A stretch of DNA of 35,666 nt from Runella sp. (GCF_027484545.1 NZ_JAIXST010000349.1:1-35666); one strand, 5' to 3'; counted from the stretch's first letter, positions 17,475 through 25,670 are shown. Notes: generated by a model from the sequence alone, not told the origin. Program-made: numbers and translations.

Positions 17475-18707
17475 TTATCCACCGGGGATTTTTTTCTGAA
17501 GCGTGTCCTGATTTTTCTTTTTACTAAAGGATAATGTATTGGCAGTTACCCCATTTTGATCGGGCTTAGAAAGAGAATCCGCAGAAGCAATCTCCGTCTT
17601 TTTGGGTTTAGAAGGCAGACGCTTTGAATTGACGGAAGCAACCGTTGCTTTTTTTATTTCGGGGTCTGGTTTTTGGGTAATCGGTACAGTATCAGCCTTT
17701 TTTTCGGGAGGAGGTTTTGAATTGACAGGAGTAGGTTTTTGGGCAATTTTTTGTGGCTTTAAAAACCAATAGGCTCCAAATGCCAACCCTATCAACAAAA
17801 CAGACACGCCCAAGTACCAAAACCCCTGTCCCAGCTTGGCAGAAGGGGGTGTTTCGACCACAAGCTTATTTTCAACGGGAACATCAAAGGTAGATTCCAT
17901 CTCGTTAGAGGCCATTACCTGAATAGGTTCGACCCATTCTTTGGCAATAAGCGGCTCCCCTACCTCCGCGATTTGCACCAAATAACCCGAATAATTGTCC
18001 CGCGTATTGCCTTCACACAGGTTAAGAATGAGTTGGAGTTTTTTAGCGTCGTTTTGTTCGCTATCCAGAATCTGACACAAGGCTTCATCAGTTAAATTTT
18101 CGAGCACCCCATCGGTACACTGAAAAAAATAATCGCCCGGTTGTACATCCGTCAGTTGATTGATTTCAATGTCTGTTTCTTTATGCGAACCCTGAATCGC
18201 TCGGGTAATTACATTTCGTTCGGGGTGGTTTTTCGCCTGTTGCTCTGTGATTAGTCCCGTTTTGAGCAGGTAATTGACTTTGGAATGGTCTTCACTTTTA
18301 AAAACAATGGTACCCTGTCGGATTTGGTAAATGCGACTGTCGCCGATATGAGCAGCAGTGACGTCCTTTTCTCCAACCCCGACAAAAGTGAGGGTAGTAG
18401 CCATACCTCGCAACAGATGTTGTTGCTGTAACATGGCGTCGAACTGTTCGAGTACATGAGCAAACGCCGCTTTAATTACCGTTTCCGAATAGACCGAAGA
18501 AGGGTGTTTGGTAAAATAATCCGCAAACCCCGTCACGGCAATATGACTGGCCAGTTCTCCTTTTTGAGCCCCGCCAACGCCGTCGCAAACGATAAAAAAG
18601 CGATGTTGAGCGGTAGCCTCTCCCGCAGGCGGATAAATGGAATCCTCATTGTTTTCGCGTTGACCCTGAAACGTAAAACCCAAAGGGGGATGAATAGTGA
18701 TTGCCAT
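17475..18707 (-). CDS. PP2C-type Ser/Thr phosphatase with one transmembrane segment
   Basis: 410 residues. The N-terminal PP2C domain (1-~240) has the metal-binding and active-site motifs RENNEDS (17-23), CDGVGG (41-46), GMATTLT, HIGDSRIY and CTDGVLENLTD. A transmembrane helix follows (about 296-316, WYLGVSVLLIGLAFGAYWFL), then a Pro/Lys/Ser-rich tail likely in the periplasm. PP2C enzymes reverse Ser/Thr phosphorylation, and in classic T6SS the PppA phosphatase opposes the PpkA kinase and Fha. It is the last gene of a five-gene operon, 16 nt after the FHA protein; the kinase is divergent at 22418. Confidence 0.88.
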   Translation of the reverse strand: MAITIHPPLGFTFQGQRENNEDSIYPPAGEATAQHRFFIVCDGVGGAQKGELASHIAVTGFADYFTKHPSSVYSETVIKAAFAHVLEQFDAMLQQQHLLRGMATTLTFVGVGEKDVTAAHIGDSRIYQIRQGTIVFKSEDHSKVNYLLKTGLITEQQAKNHPERNVITRAIQGSHKETDIEINQLTDVQPGDYFFQCTDGVLENLTDEALCQILDSEQNDAKKLQLILNLCEGNTRDNYSGYLVQIAEVGEPLIAKEWVEPIQVMASNEMESTFDVPVENKLVVETPPSAKLGQGFWYLGVSVLLIGLAFGAYWFLKPQKIAQKPTPVNSKPPPEKKADTVPITQKPDPEIKKATVASVNSKRLPSKPKKTEIASADSLSKPDQNGVTANTLSFSKKKNQDTLQKKIPGG

Positions 18708-18723
18708 AATTAGTTCAAATTAC

Positions 18724-19476
18724 TTACCAAATGATGGTCTTGGAATAATCCGTACTCTGCACGTTGCGGGCGGCATCGCGAGCGTTACTTGCGGCTTTGG
18801 TAGTTTGCAACACCACCTTGGTACGCCCCATTTGAATAGTATCTCCGTCTTCGAGGTAAATGATATCTTCGGGTTCGAGTTTGATTTTTCGCATCGGGTC
18901 ATTGGTGCCCATCACAAAGGTTCCGTTTCGACTTCCGGCTTCTGAAATCAAGTACTGAAACTGTCCGAATTTATCACGGGTCACTTCCACAATCGCGTGG
19001 CGGCGACTCATCATTGCGTCTTCGCTTTCAATCAAAATATCAGCCGTAGGTACCGAACTTTTACGACCGATAACGTTAGGGCCAATACGCAAAGGATAGG
19101 TTTGAGCAGTTGCATTTTCGTCGTGTACCACAATAAATCCAACGGCTCCCGTCTGCTGAAAAATAGCATCCTGTTGTTTGGCAGCATCTGGCGAAGGCGG
19201 TTTTAGAAAAGGATTGCTTCCTCCGTTGGGCTCCGTTGTCCGAAAAAAATCAGCAGGCGGCGGCGGAATAGGCGGCATAAAATCAGAGGGCAAATAGCTA
19301 CCAGTTGGAGCGGGGGGCGGCATAGCCCCGGCTTCCTGAATCACTACATAAATGCACTTATCGGGGCGCTGTTGCACACAATTGAGCTTCGCAGGACTGC
19401 CTGGCAGCAATTTTACCGGCGATTGCCCTTTTTTAGTGTGTTGGCACTCTTTGCAACGGAAAACGTATTCAAACAT
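18724..19476 (-). CDS. Zinc ribbon-FHA domain protein
   Basis: 250 residues. The N-terminus carries four cysteines (C8, C11, C33, C41), probably a zinc ribbon. It is followed by a proline-rich linker (52-75) and an FHA domain (about 127-226) with its phosphothreonine-binding signatures: IGR (136-138), SRRH (157-160) and SRNGTF (182-187). FHA domains bind phosphothreonine peptides, so this is a likely reader of the adjacent kinase's signal. There is no membrane segment, suggesting a cytoplasmic adaptor. The gap to the PP2C gene is 16 nt. Confidence 0.82.
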   Translation of the reverse strand: MFEYVFRCKECQHTKKGQSPVKLLPGSPAKLNCVQQRPDKCIYVVIQEAGAMPPPAPTGSYLPSDFMPPIPPPPADFFRTTEPNGGSNPFLKPPSPDAAKQQDAIFQQTGAVGFIVVHDENATAQTYPLRIGPNVIGRKSSVPTADILIESEDAMMSRRHAIVEVTRDKFGQFQYLISEAGSRNGTFVMGTNDPMRKIKLEPEDIIYLEDGDTIQMGRTKVVLQTTKAASNARDAARNVQSTDYSKTIIW

Positions 19477-19492
19477 TTGTTAGTCAATAGTT

Positions 19493-20191
19493 TTATGCAT
19501 TCGGAAAATGCTCATCCAACGTATCATGGTGCGTTTCGTTAGGAGGATGGGTAAAACCAGAGGTATGGTCACCCTGGTGCAAATCGGACGAATGATGATG
19601 AAGCTCTTCTACATGAGCGATTTTTCCGTTATCAGGAATGAAAATGGAATTGGGTAAAAAGGCGTCGTTTTCTGCAAATGGTTTTAACACAGCAAAGTAG
19701 TCGTTTTGCACCACAGAATCCAGTCCGGTCCACTCCTCGGTGGTGTAGGTATTGTACCACTGCCCGCGCCATTCAAATACGCCTCCCATCCCTACCTGAA
19801 TTCGTGCTGCATCAAAAGCATCTTTAAATGTTCCGTCCTGACTGACTTCCGCAATTTCCAAAATAGATGGATTTGTATGTCCTTCCGAGGTTTCGGCAGA
19901 GGGTGGCGAGGTTCTGTGAAGCTCCGCAGATTCTTCCTCAGAAATCTCAGCAGATTCAGAAGACGATTCCATGACCTCAATTACCTCAGCTTCCTCATCA
20001 TTCATTGCCCACCAGGACACAAAAGCAATGTTTCCCAACATGATGACACCTGCTCCGGCCATTTCAGCAGGGGTCATTTTATCAGGACAAAATATTTTGG
20101 GCAATTCCCTCGACCGTGCGAGAGCAGGAGAAGGTTTTGATTGGGGTTCTGCTTTTTTAGGCATCCCCAACATTCCGGTTTCATCCAACAT
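19493..20191 (-). CDS. Single-pass membrane protein with GQWYxTY domain and His-rich tail
   Basis: 232 residues. A cytoplasmic N-terminus (~1-40) is followed by a transmembrane helix (about 43-63, ending AFVSWWAMN), an acidic linker, a conserved domain (~112-155, core GGVFEWRGQWYNTYTTEEW) and a C-terminus with repeated histidines (HHHSSDLHQGDH, ETHHDTLDEH). It is a paralogue of the neighbouring 380-aa protein; both share the FVSWxAMN segment and the domain. The histidine cluster may bind a metal. The domain recurs in Bacteroidota proteins but I cannot assign a function. Confidence 0.75.
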   Translation of the reverse strand: MLDETGMLGMPKKAEPQSKPSPALARSRELPKIFCPDKMTPAEMAGAGVIMLGNIAFVSWWAMNDEEAEVIEVMESSSESAEISEEESAELHRTSPPSAETSEGHTNPSILEIAEVSQDGTFKDAFDAARIQVGMGGVFEWRGQWYNTYTTEEWTGLDSVVQNDYFAVLKPFAENDAFLPNSIFIPDNGKIAHVEELHHHSSDLHQGDHTSGFTHPPNETHHDTLDEHFPNA

Positions 20192-20245
20192 GGTTTTTCC
20201 TTTTACTTATTTAACATTGTAACAGCCAACTCAGACGCTTTTTAG

Positions 20246-21388
20246 TTACGCTGTTTCAGAATTCATTGAATCTTCTGAATCCGAAACTCCCTGCGACGAA
20301 TCATCTTCCAAGCTAAGTATCTCCACATGTTCCATCTGCGCCATCAGGAGTTGGTCTTCCTGACCTAACGGCGTTGCCGTTTCAAGTCTATTATCACCAT
20401 CTGTATCCAAATCTACCACTTCCGACAACTCGCCCGAACCGGCGACCGAGCCCGTTGATTGCATGTGCATTTCAATAGGCTCCTGCAACGTTTCCGCGCG
20501 TTCTTCCAATACCTGCCCCTCGTCCGACACGGGAATAGCCGTTTCGAGTTTGCCGTCATTGTCTTTGTCTATGTACATAATGCTCGAAATACCTTCGCCG
20601 GGCTCGTCTTTTATGACAATATCCGCCAACCCGTCGTGGTTTTTATCCGATAGGATGGTATCTATCTCTCCGTCATTGTCCGTATCTAAACGTGCCACAA
20701 TCGGTTCTGCTTCCACCACAGCTTCGGGCGTTTCTTCCTGTTCGGCGGGACTTACAATCGGTTCAATGCGATTGGTAAACTCTTCTCTCATTTCGGCAGG
20801 CATCCTATTCCATTCTTCAATGGAATACGTACTGTACCATTGTCCTTTGTATTCAAACAAGCCCCCCGGCCCTACCTGCTCGCGCGCTTCGAGAAAAGCA
20901 TCTCTAAACTCGGAATCGTCACTGACTTTGGCGATTCTGATTTCATCGGGTAATACAGGCATAGCCATCGGTACAGGCTCTGGTTTGGGTACCGCAGCAA
21001 CGGGCCGGTGAACCGGCGGTGGCGGCGGAGCCGGCTTTTCTTCCGCAACAGGGGGCGGAGGAGTTTCCACCAATTCCTCTTTGGGTGCTTCCGGAATGAT
21101 AGGAACCACAGGAGCAGGGGCTGCCAGGGTCACCTCCGGTGTTTCCTCTCCATTGATCATTGCCCAGGAAACGAACCCTACACTTCCGATTGCTACCGTA
21201 CCAATCGCCAAACTGCCCACCAATTTTGTGTAATCACGCTTCGGCTTCGGCGGTACCTCCACTTCTGGAAGCGGCGGTGGCGGCGTAGCAGCAGCCATGA
21301 AGGGAATATTGGGAGGAGAGACCGGAGGCGTTTTTATAACAGGTTCGCCGGGAGCGCCAAAAAACTGAGTATGTTCATTCTGATTCAT
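20246..21388 (-). CDS. Single-pass membrane protein with GQWYxTY domain and Ca-binding-like repeats
   Basis: 380 residues. A proline-rich cytoplasmic N-terminus is followed by a transmembrane helix (55-77), a Pro-rich periplasmic linker (~85-145), a domain (~153-195, with GGLFEYKGQWYSTYSIEEW), and four DxDxDG-type loops (235-243, 248-256, 274-282, 328-336) resembling dockerin/EF-hand calcium-binding motifs. It probably lies in the inner membrane with its C-terminus in the periplasm. It begins 19 nt after the FHA membrane protein, within the same operon. Function unknown; a sensor or linker between kinase signalling and the envelope is plausible. Confidence 0.78.
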   Translation of the reverse strand: MNQNEHTQFFGAPGEPVIKTPPVSPPNIPFMAAATPPPPLPEVEVPPKPKRDYTKLVGSLAIGTVAIGSVGFVSWAMINGEETPEVTLAAPAPVVPIIPEAPKEELVETPPPPVAEEKPAPPPPPVHRPVAAVPKPEPVPMAMPVLPDEIRIAKVSDDSEFRDAFLEAREQVGPGGLFEYKGQWYSTYSIEEWNRMPAEMREEFTNRIEPIVSPAEQEETPEAVVEAEPIVARLDTDNDGEIDTILSDKNHDGLADIVIKDEPGEGISSIMYIDKDNDGKLETAIPVSDEGQVLEERAETLQEPIEMHMQSTGSVAGSGELSEVVDLDTDGDNRLETATPLGQEDQLLMAQMEHVEILSLEDDSSQGVSDSEDSMNSETA

Positions 21389-21407
21389 TTTCGATAACGT
21401 TTAAGAT

Positions 21408-22088
21408 TTATGATTTTATCCAAATCGCACTGCATTGTACGCAACGCTTTTGTTTTTTGTAATATTCGTAAGGGAACCCATACAAAGAGCGGCTGCATTT
21501 AGGGCACACGTAGTGAATTTTAAAATCGTTTTCGATTTCAGTAACCAAGTTTTGGGTTTTAGAAGATTTATTTTTTGTAAATAATTCTCGGGCAGCCATT
21601 CCTATACTGCTTCCGAGCATTGCCCCCCCACCCAGCCCTGCTGCCGTTCCAACCACCACTCCTGCAATAGGCCCCAAAAGGAGCGCGGGAGCTACAATCA
21701 GACAAACAGTCATGAAAGAATCCATCCCATTGTTACTCCGAGCCTGTTTTAAAAGCAGTTGGTAATTGTCCCATACACCCTGCAGTTTTGCAAACTCTAC
21801 TGAGTAGTCGTTGGGATTTTCCCGAGTGGTGCGAGCCGCGTCAAATATCTGTTGTAAATTCAGCCGCTGGTCTGCCAATAGAATAATATCATTATGACTG
21901 ATGCTTTTGCGTTTGATGCGAAATCCATTCACAAAGGTGCCATTGGTCGAACCTAAATCTTCGAGTACAATCGTATTTTTAGCGGGATCAATGACGGCCT
22001 TCGCATGTTGGGCCGATACCCCCCGTGAGTTGAAAACGACCTGTCCGGGGACGGGTTCAGTTCCTCGGCCAATCAAGATTACTTGCAT
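21408..22088 (-). CDS. FHA domain-membrane hairpin-zinc ribbon protein
   Basis: 226 residues. The N-terminal FHA domain (about 5-80) shows SAQHA (25-29) and LGSTNGTFVNG (45-55). Two glycine-rich hydrophobic helices follow (about 124-166) that look like a membrane hairpin, then a C-terminal zinc ribbon (C195xxC198 ... C216xxC219). It leads the five-gene operon and is divergent to the kinase gene. The FHA domain would read phosphothreonine marks, and the hairpin would tether it to the inner membrane. It mirrors the zinc ribbon-FHA protein at 18724, with the domain order reversed. Confidence 0.82.
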   Translation of the reverse strand: MQVILIGRGTEPVPGQVVFNSRGVSAQHAKAVIDPAKNTIVLEDLGSTNGTFVNGFRIKRKSISHNDIILLADQRLNLQQIFDAARTTRENPNDYSVEFAKLQGVWDNYQLLLKQARSNNGMDSFMTVCLIVAPALLLGPIAGVVVGTAAGLGGGAMLGSSIGMAARELFTKNKSSKTQNLVTEIENDFKIHYVCPKCSRSLYGFPYEYYKKQKRCVQCSAIWIKS

Positions 22089-22417
22089 TGAGTTGTAGTG
22101 TTACCCCTTGTTTGACAATTATTTACCTAAGCGATGGCTAATTTACAAAATAAGAATATGCGGAGATCATTAATTTTAGTGAACGGTCAAAGAATCTTTA
22201 AACAAAGCACTTACCCGACCTGCTATTTATTTTACGGTACAAAAATTATCTTCCGTGCAATCTGCTCACCTTCCCGCAAAAGCAACTTTGCAGACTTTCG
22301 CCGTATGAGCAAATGATTTCATTTACCGTTCAATAAAAATATAACTCCCGTTGACGGTTTTCAACCAAAACCATCGTATTTTGGCTAAACAATTGCCACA
22401 TTGCCGTTTGATAAATC
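22089..22417. promoter_or_regulatory. Divergent promoter region between FHA operon and kinase
   Basis: 329 nt with no gene. It carries two ACCGTT-type motifs, one for each divergent gene. For the operon (minus) ACCGTTCACTAAAA is at 22174-22187, 99 nt before its start. For the kinase (plus) ACCGTTCAATAAAA is at 22325-22338, 93 nt before its start. TATTTTG (22377-22383) is a possible kinase -7 element. A second short CCGTTGACGG lies at 22348-22357. Confidence 0.65.
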
Positions 22418-23953
22418 ATGACTTACGACGATTTTAAGAAACGTTACCGCTACGACCCTACCAACGATATTCTTGGTGAGGGGGCTTTTGGCAAAGTATT
22501 TCGAGCTACCGATACCGAAAGCGGCTCTACTGTAGCCATTAAAGTCGCGCCGGTTAATATGGCCAACGAAAACCACTCGCTCAAACACGAGTTTGAAACC
22601 GTCGGCAAAGTAGACCCGCACCTTCATATTGCCCTTTATGACGAATGCTATCGCTTTTCGGTGGAATGGGCGGGCTTGCACGATTTTGCCATTTTGGAGT
22701 ATTATCCAATGGGCAGCCTGGATAAAATCATCAAAAACCCCGCACTGACCGATTCCGACAAACACGACTTGGCATTGGGTATTTTGGAAGGACTCCGTCA
22801 TTTGCACAACACAGGCGCACAGGGAGTGGTGCATCGCGACTTAAAGCCCCGCAACGTGCTTATTCAGAAATGGCGCGGCAAGTACGTGGCCAAAATCACC
22901 GACTTTGGCCTAAGCAAGTTTTCTGATTCGATTTCCAACAGCGTGATTTCGCAGAGTTTTAAAGGAGGAACACTCAATTACGCTTCTCCCGAGCAAATCC
23001 GAGGAGAACAGATACGCCGCAATACCGATTTATGGTCGTTTGGGGTCATTTTGCACGAATTATTGACGGGTGAAGTTCCCTATAAAATTGACGACAGTTC
23101 CGAAAGTACACTCCGACAGGTATACGAGCGAATGAATCAGCAATCGTTGCCCGAGTCTTTTAAAACAATCAAAGAGCCTTACGCAACAGTGATCCAAAAG
23201 TGCCTGATAGTCAACCCTAATCTGCGCTACCGCAGTGCGGAAGAAGTATTGCAGGACATTCGAAAAGCACCCACTCTTCCTGCACCGCCACTACCTCCGG
23301 TCGTTGAGCCTAAAAAAGCGTTAAAAGATCAAACTGAATTTTTTGACGAAAGCCCTTTTGCCTCGTTGAGCAATTCGGTTTTTGGGTCAGGTTCCCAGTC
23401 CAACTCAACTCCCTCGGCAAATGCCGATAAATCTACTCCCAAAGATAATTTGGAAGGAAGCGGTTATGTAAAATCCGATCCGAAGCCCAAAGAACCAAAG
23501 AAAGAGAAGCCTAAAAAAGACCTTACGATGATGATTGTGGGGGCGGTAGCCATTTTGGGAATTATTACCTTTGCCGTCATTTATTTTGGAGGCAACTCTA
23601 AAAAAGCAGAGGCCGTTTCTTCCGATTCAACCCTTACCAACAGCATTAAAACACCCGTAGCAGTAGATACAACGGCCTTAGGCCAACAGGCAGACTCCTT
23701 GTTCAATCTCCCTAACTATCCTGAATATGCGCGGGTGGTTTTAAAAATAAACGAAGCTTACCCTGCTAACAGCGGCGGTCACAGCAAAAATGAGGCACTT
23801 CAAAAATTGAAAAAAGGGGCCGCCGGCTGGGAAAAATACAGTCTTTCTGAACCTGACAACCGAAGTTTTCTGGAAGCTTTCAGCAACGCCATCTTAATTC
23901 TTGATCCTTACGATATAAAAGGGTTAGAATTACAGAAAAAACTAAATAAGTAA
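22418..23953 (+). CDS. Transmembrane Ser/Thr protein kinase
   Basis: 511 residues. The N-terminal kinase domain (about 1-270) has the glycine loop GEGAFGKV (20-27), Lys42 in VAIKV, the catalytic loop HRDLKPRN (139-146), the DFG (162-164) and SPE (190-192) motifs, and the structural DLWSFGVILHELLTGEVPY (204-222). A Pro/Lys-rich linker leads to a transmembrane helix (about 370-390, MMIVGAVAILGIITFAVIYF) and a ~120-residue extracytoplasmic tail. It is an active-looking Hanks-type kinase whose partners are likely the FHA and PP2C proteins of the divergent operon, analogous to PpkA/PppA/Fha in T6SS. The target is not evident. Confidence 0.9.
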   Translation: MTYDDFKKRYRYDPTNDILGEGAFGKVFRATDTESGSTVAIKVAPVNMANENHSLKHEFETVGKVDPHLHIALYDECYRFSVEWAGLHDFAILEYYPMGSLDKIIKNPALTDSDKHDLALGILEGLRHLHNTGAQGVVHRDLKPRNVLIQKWRGKYVAKITDFGLSKFSDSISNSVISQSFKGGTLNYASPEQIRGEQIRRNTDLWSFGVILHELLTGEVPYKIDDSSESTLRQVYERMNQQSLPESFKTIKEPYATVIQKCLIVNPNLRYRSAEEVLQDIRKAPTLPAPPLPPVVEPKKALKDQTEFFDESPFASLSNSVFGSGSQSNSTPSANADKSTPKDNLEGSGYVKSDPKPKEPKKEKPKKDLTMMIVGAVAILGIITFAVIYFGGNSKKAEAVSSDSTLTNSIKTPVAVDTTALGQQADSLFNLPNYPEYARVVLKINEAYPANSGGHSKNEALQKLKKGAAGWEKYSLSEPDNRSFLEAFSNAILILDPYDIKGLELQKKLNK

Positions 23954-23995
23954 GTTAACAGTTTACAGTCCACGGTTTATAGTTCATAGTTTACA
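23954..23995 (+). repeat. Degenerate AGTTTACAG-type repeat after a stop codon
   Basis: Directly after the kinase stop, units such as AACAGTTTACAGTCC and CATAGTTTACA repeat with a roughly 8-10 nt period. Similar arrays follow the gene ending at 8735 and, partially, the cvfB-like gene (25677-25695). Confidence 0.5.
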
Positions 23996-24031
23996 CGGGG
24001 CCGCCCATGCGGTTTTACATTTTTTATTCTT

Positions 24032-24709
24032 TTGACAGAATTATTCAAAAAATACGCCGATACGTTTGCCTCCGTTGTCCCTTTCAATTGGTCGGAGGAC
24101 AGGTACCTGATTTTGGATTTTACGGATCAAAATCCCGATTTAGAGTTTGTTGATTTACGAAACAGTGCATCATTTTCCACGTACGTTTTTGGAAAATTAC
24201 GGTATGCAAACGCCGTGGTGGGCGTAGGAGGTTACAACGAACACCGAACCATCTACCGCCGCAGTGCGCATTTTCAACAAACGGAGGAACCGCGCTGCAT
24301 TCATCTCGGCATCGATATTTGGGCAGAGGCCGGCACACCCGTTTTTGCACCGCTTGCCGGACGCGTACACAGTTTTGCCAACAATGACAATTTCGGAGAT
24401 TACGGCCCCACCATTATTCTGGAACATCAGCTCGAAAATCAAACTTTTTATTCGTTGTATGGACATTTGAGTTTGGAGTCTCTGGAAGGGGTATACGAAG
24501 GAAAAACCATCGAAAAAGGGCAACAAATCGCTACATTCGGCCATTTCCCCATCAACGGCGACTGGCCTCCGCATCTTCATTTTCAACTTATGAACGACCT
24601 TCTGGGTCAAAAAGGTGACTTCCCCGGAGTATGTACGCTACGTGAACGCGAAAAATTTTTGCAACTTTGCCCCAATCCTAATTTAATTCTGGGTATTCCC
24701 GGACTTTAA
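24032..24709 (+). CDS. M23-family peptidase domain protein without signal peptide
   Basis: 225 residues from a TTG start. The LytM/M23 fold is indicated by His91 and Asp95 in HLGIDIW, YGH with His145, and the HLH motif (181-183), which together form the zinc site. M23 enzymes cut peptidoglycan cross-links, but this protein lacks a signal peptide, so it may be cytosolic, exported by another route or act in recycling. The only in-frame alternative, an ATG at residue 58, would remove a family-like N-terminus, so TTG is kept. It lies 78 nt downstream of the kinase, across the degenerate repeat. Confidence 0.78.
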   Translation: MTELFKKYADTFASVVPFNWSEDRYLILDFTDQNPDLEFVDLRNSASFSTYVFGKLRYANAVVGVGGYNEHRTIYRRSAHFQQTEEPRCIHLGIDIWAEAGTPVFAPLAGRVHSFANNDNFGDYGPTIILEHQLENQTFYSLYGHLSLESLEGVYEGKTIEKGQQIATFGHFPINGDWPPHLHFQLMNDLLGQKGDFPGVCTLREREKFLQLCPNPNLILGIPGL

Positions 24710-24729
24710 ACGCAGTTTTCTGCTTTAAT
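24708..24729 (+). terminator. Possible weak terminator
   Basis: A small hairpin (GCAG, TTTT loop, CTGC, with AAA/TTT flanks and one bulge) is followed by TTTAATTTT right after the M23 gene. Confidence 0.3.
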
Positions 24730-24783
24730 TTTAGGTTTTAAAGTTGTGTCACAAAAGTGGCCGAAACCCTCGCGGGATTCACA

Positions 24784-24814
24784 ATTCACTCAATCACTCA
24801 ATCACTCATTCACC
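24784..24814 (+). repeat. Tandem 8-nt repeat directly upstream of cvfB-like start codon
   Basis: ATTCACTC, AATCACTC, AATCACTC and ATTCACC follow each other, ending 7 nt before the ATG at 24822, so the array occupies the ribosome-binding region. Confidence 0.7.
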
Positions 24815-24821
24815 ATTACTT

Positions 24822-25670
24822 ATGGCAAATCGCAGCTTACGTATGGGGCAGTACAACCGCCTGAAAGTCATCAAACAATTGGATTTTGGAATTTATTTGG
24901 ACGGTTATGAGGACGAAATTTTGATGCCTACTCAATACGTACCTGCCGACGTCGAAATCGGCGATTTTCTGGATGTATTTATTTATCGTGATTCCGAAGA
25001 CCGCGCTATTGCCACAAGTCTTGAACCTTACGGCACCGTTGGCGAATTTGCCTATTTAACAGTCAACGCTGCCACCCCGTTGGGTGTTTTTCTGGACTGG
25101 GGTCTGCCCAAAGACTTGTTTGTGCCTTTCAAACAACAACGCGAAAACATGGTAGTTGGCAAATCATTTTTGGTTTTCATTCACTTGGATACTCAAACCG
25201 ACCGAATCGTAGCTTCGGCCAAAATTGAGCGTTTTTTAGAAGAAGATGTTTCCGAACTTTCCGAAGGAATGCAGGTAGATCTTTTGCCTTACGAATACAC
25301 CGACATGGGTATCAAATCCCTTATCAATCAGCGGTATATGGGCGTTTTGTACCGCGATGAAGTCTTCAAACCCATCGAATTGGGAAAACCGACCATTGGT
25401 TTTATCAAAAAAATCAGAAGTGACCAAAAAATAGATTTAGCACTGACCGAGCAATCGTACAATCGCATTGAAGGCAGTAAATCAGACCTTTACGACAAAC
25501 TTCAAGCCGCCAACGGCTTCCTGCCTTTTACGGATAAATCAGACCCGGCGTTGATTTATCGCACCTTTGGTATGTCCAAGAAAGACTTCAAAAAAGCCGT
25601 GGGTGGGTTGTTAAAAGAGAAAAAAATCACGTTGAAAGAAGACGGGATTCATGCCATAAGTCCACAGTAG
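24822..25670 (+). CDS. CvfB-like S1 RNA-binding protein
   Basis: 282 residues with three S1-like beta-barrel regions, including GIYLDGYEDEILMPTQYVPADVEIGDFLDVFIY (described from about residue 20), PLGVFLDWGLPKDLFVPF and LVFIHLDTQTDRIVASAKIERFL, and a C-terminal winged-helix-like part (FGMSKKDFKKAVGGLLKEKKI). This matches the CvfB/YitL family, RNA-binding proteins that affect virulence or stress gene expression in Gram-positives and are common in Bacteroidota. The ATG at 24822 is preferred over an upstream start because the earlier residues are unrelated. Confidence 0.85.
   Translation: MANRSLRMGQYNRLKVIKQLDFGIYLDGYEDEILMPTQYVPADVEIGDFLDVFIYRDSEDRAIATSLEPYGTVGEFAYLTVNAATPLGVFLDWGLPKDLFVPFKQQRENMVVGKSFLVFIHLDTQTDRIVASAKIERFLEEDVSELSEGMQVDLLPYEYTDMGIKSLINQRYMGVLYRDEVFKPIELGKPTIGFIKKIRSDQKIDLALTEQSYNRIEGSKSDLYDKLQAANGFLPFTDKSDPALIYRTFGMSKKDFKKAVGGLLKEKKITLKEDGIHAISPQ

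Noticed and set aside
17475-18707. Antisense frames around the PP2C and FHA genes
   Set aside because: They have no motifs and follow the codon structure of the genes on the opposite strand.
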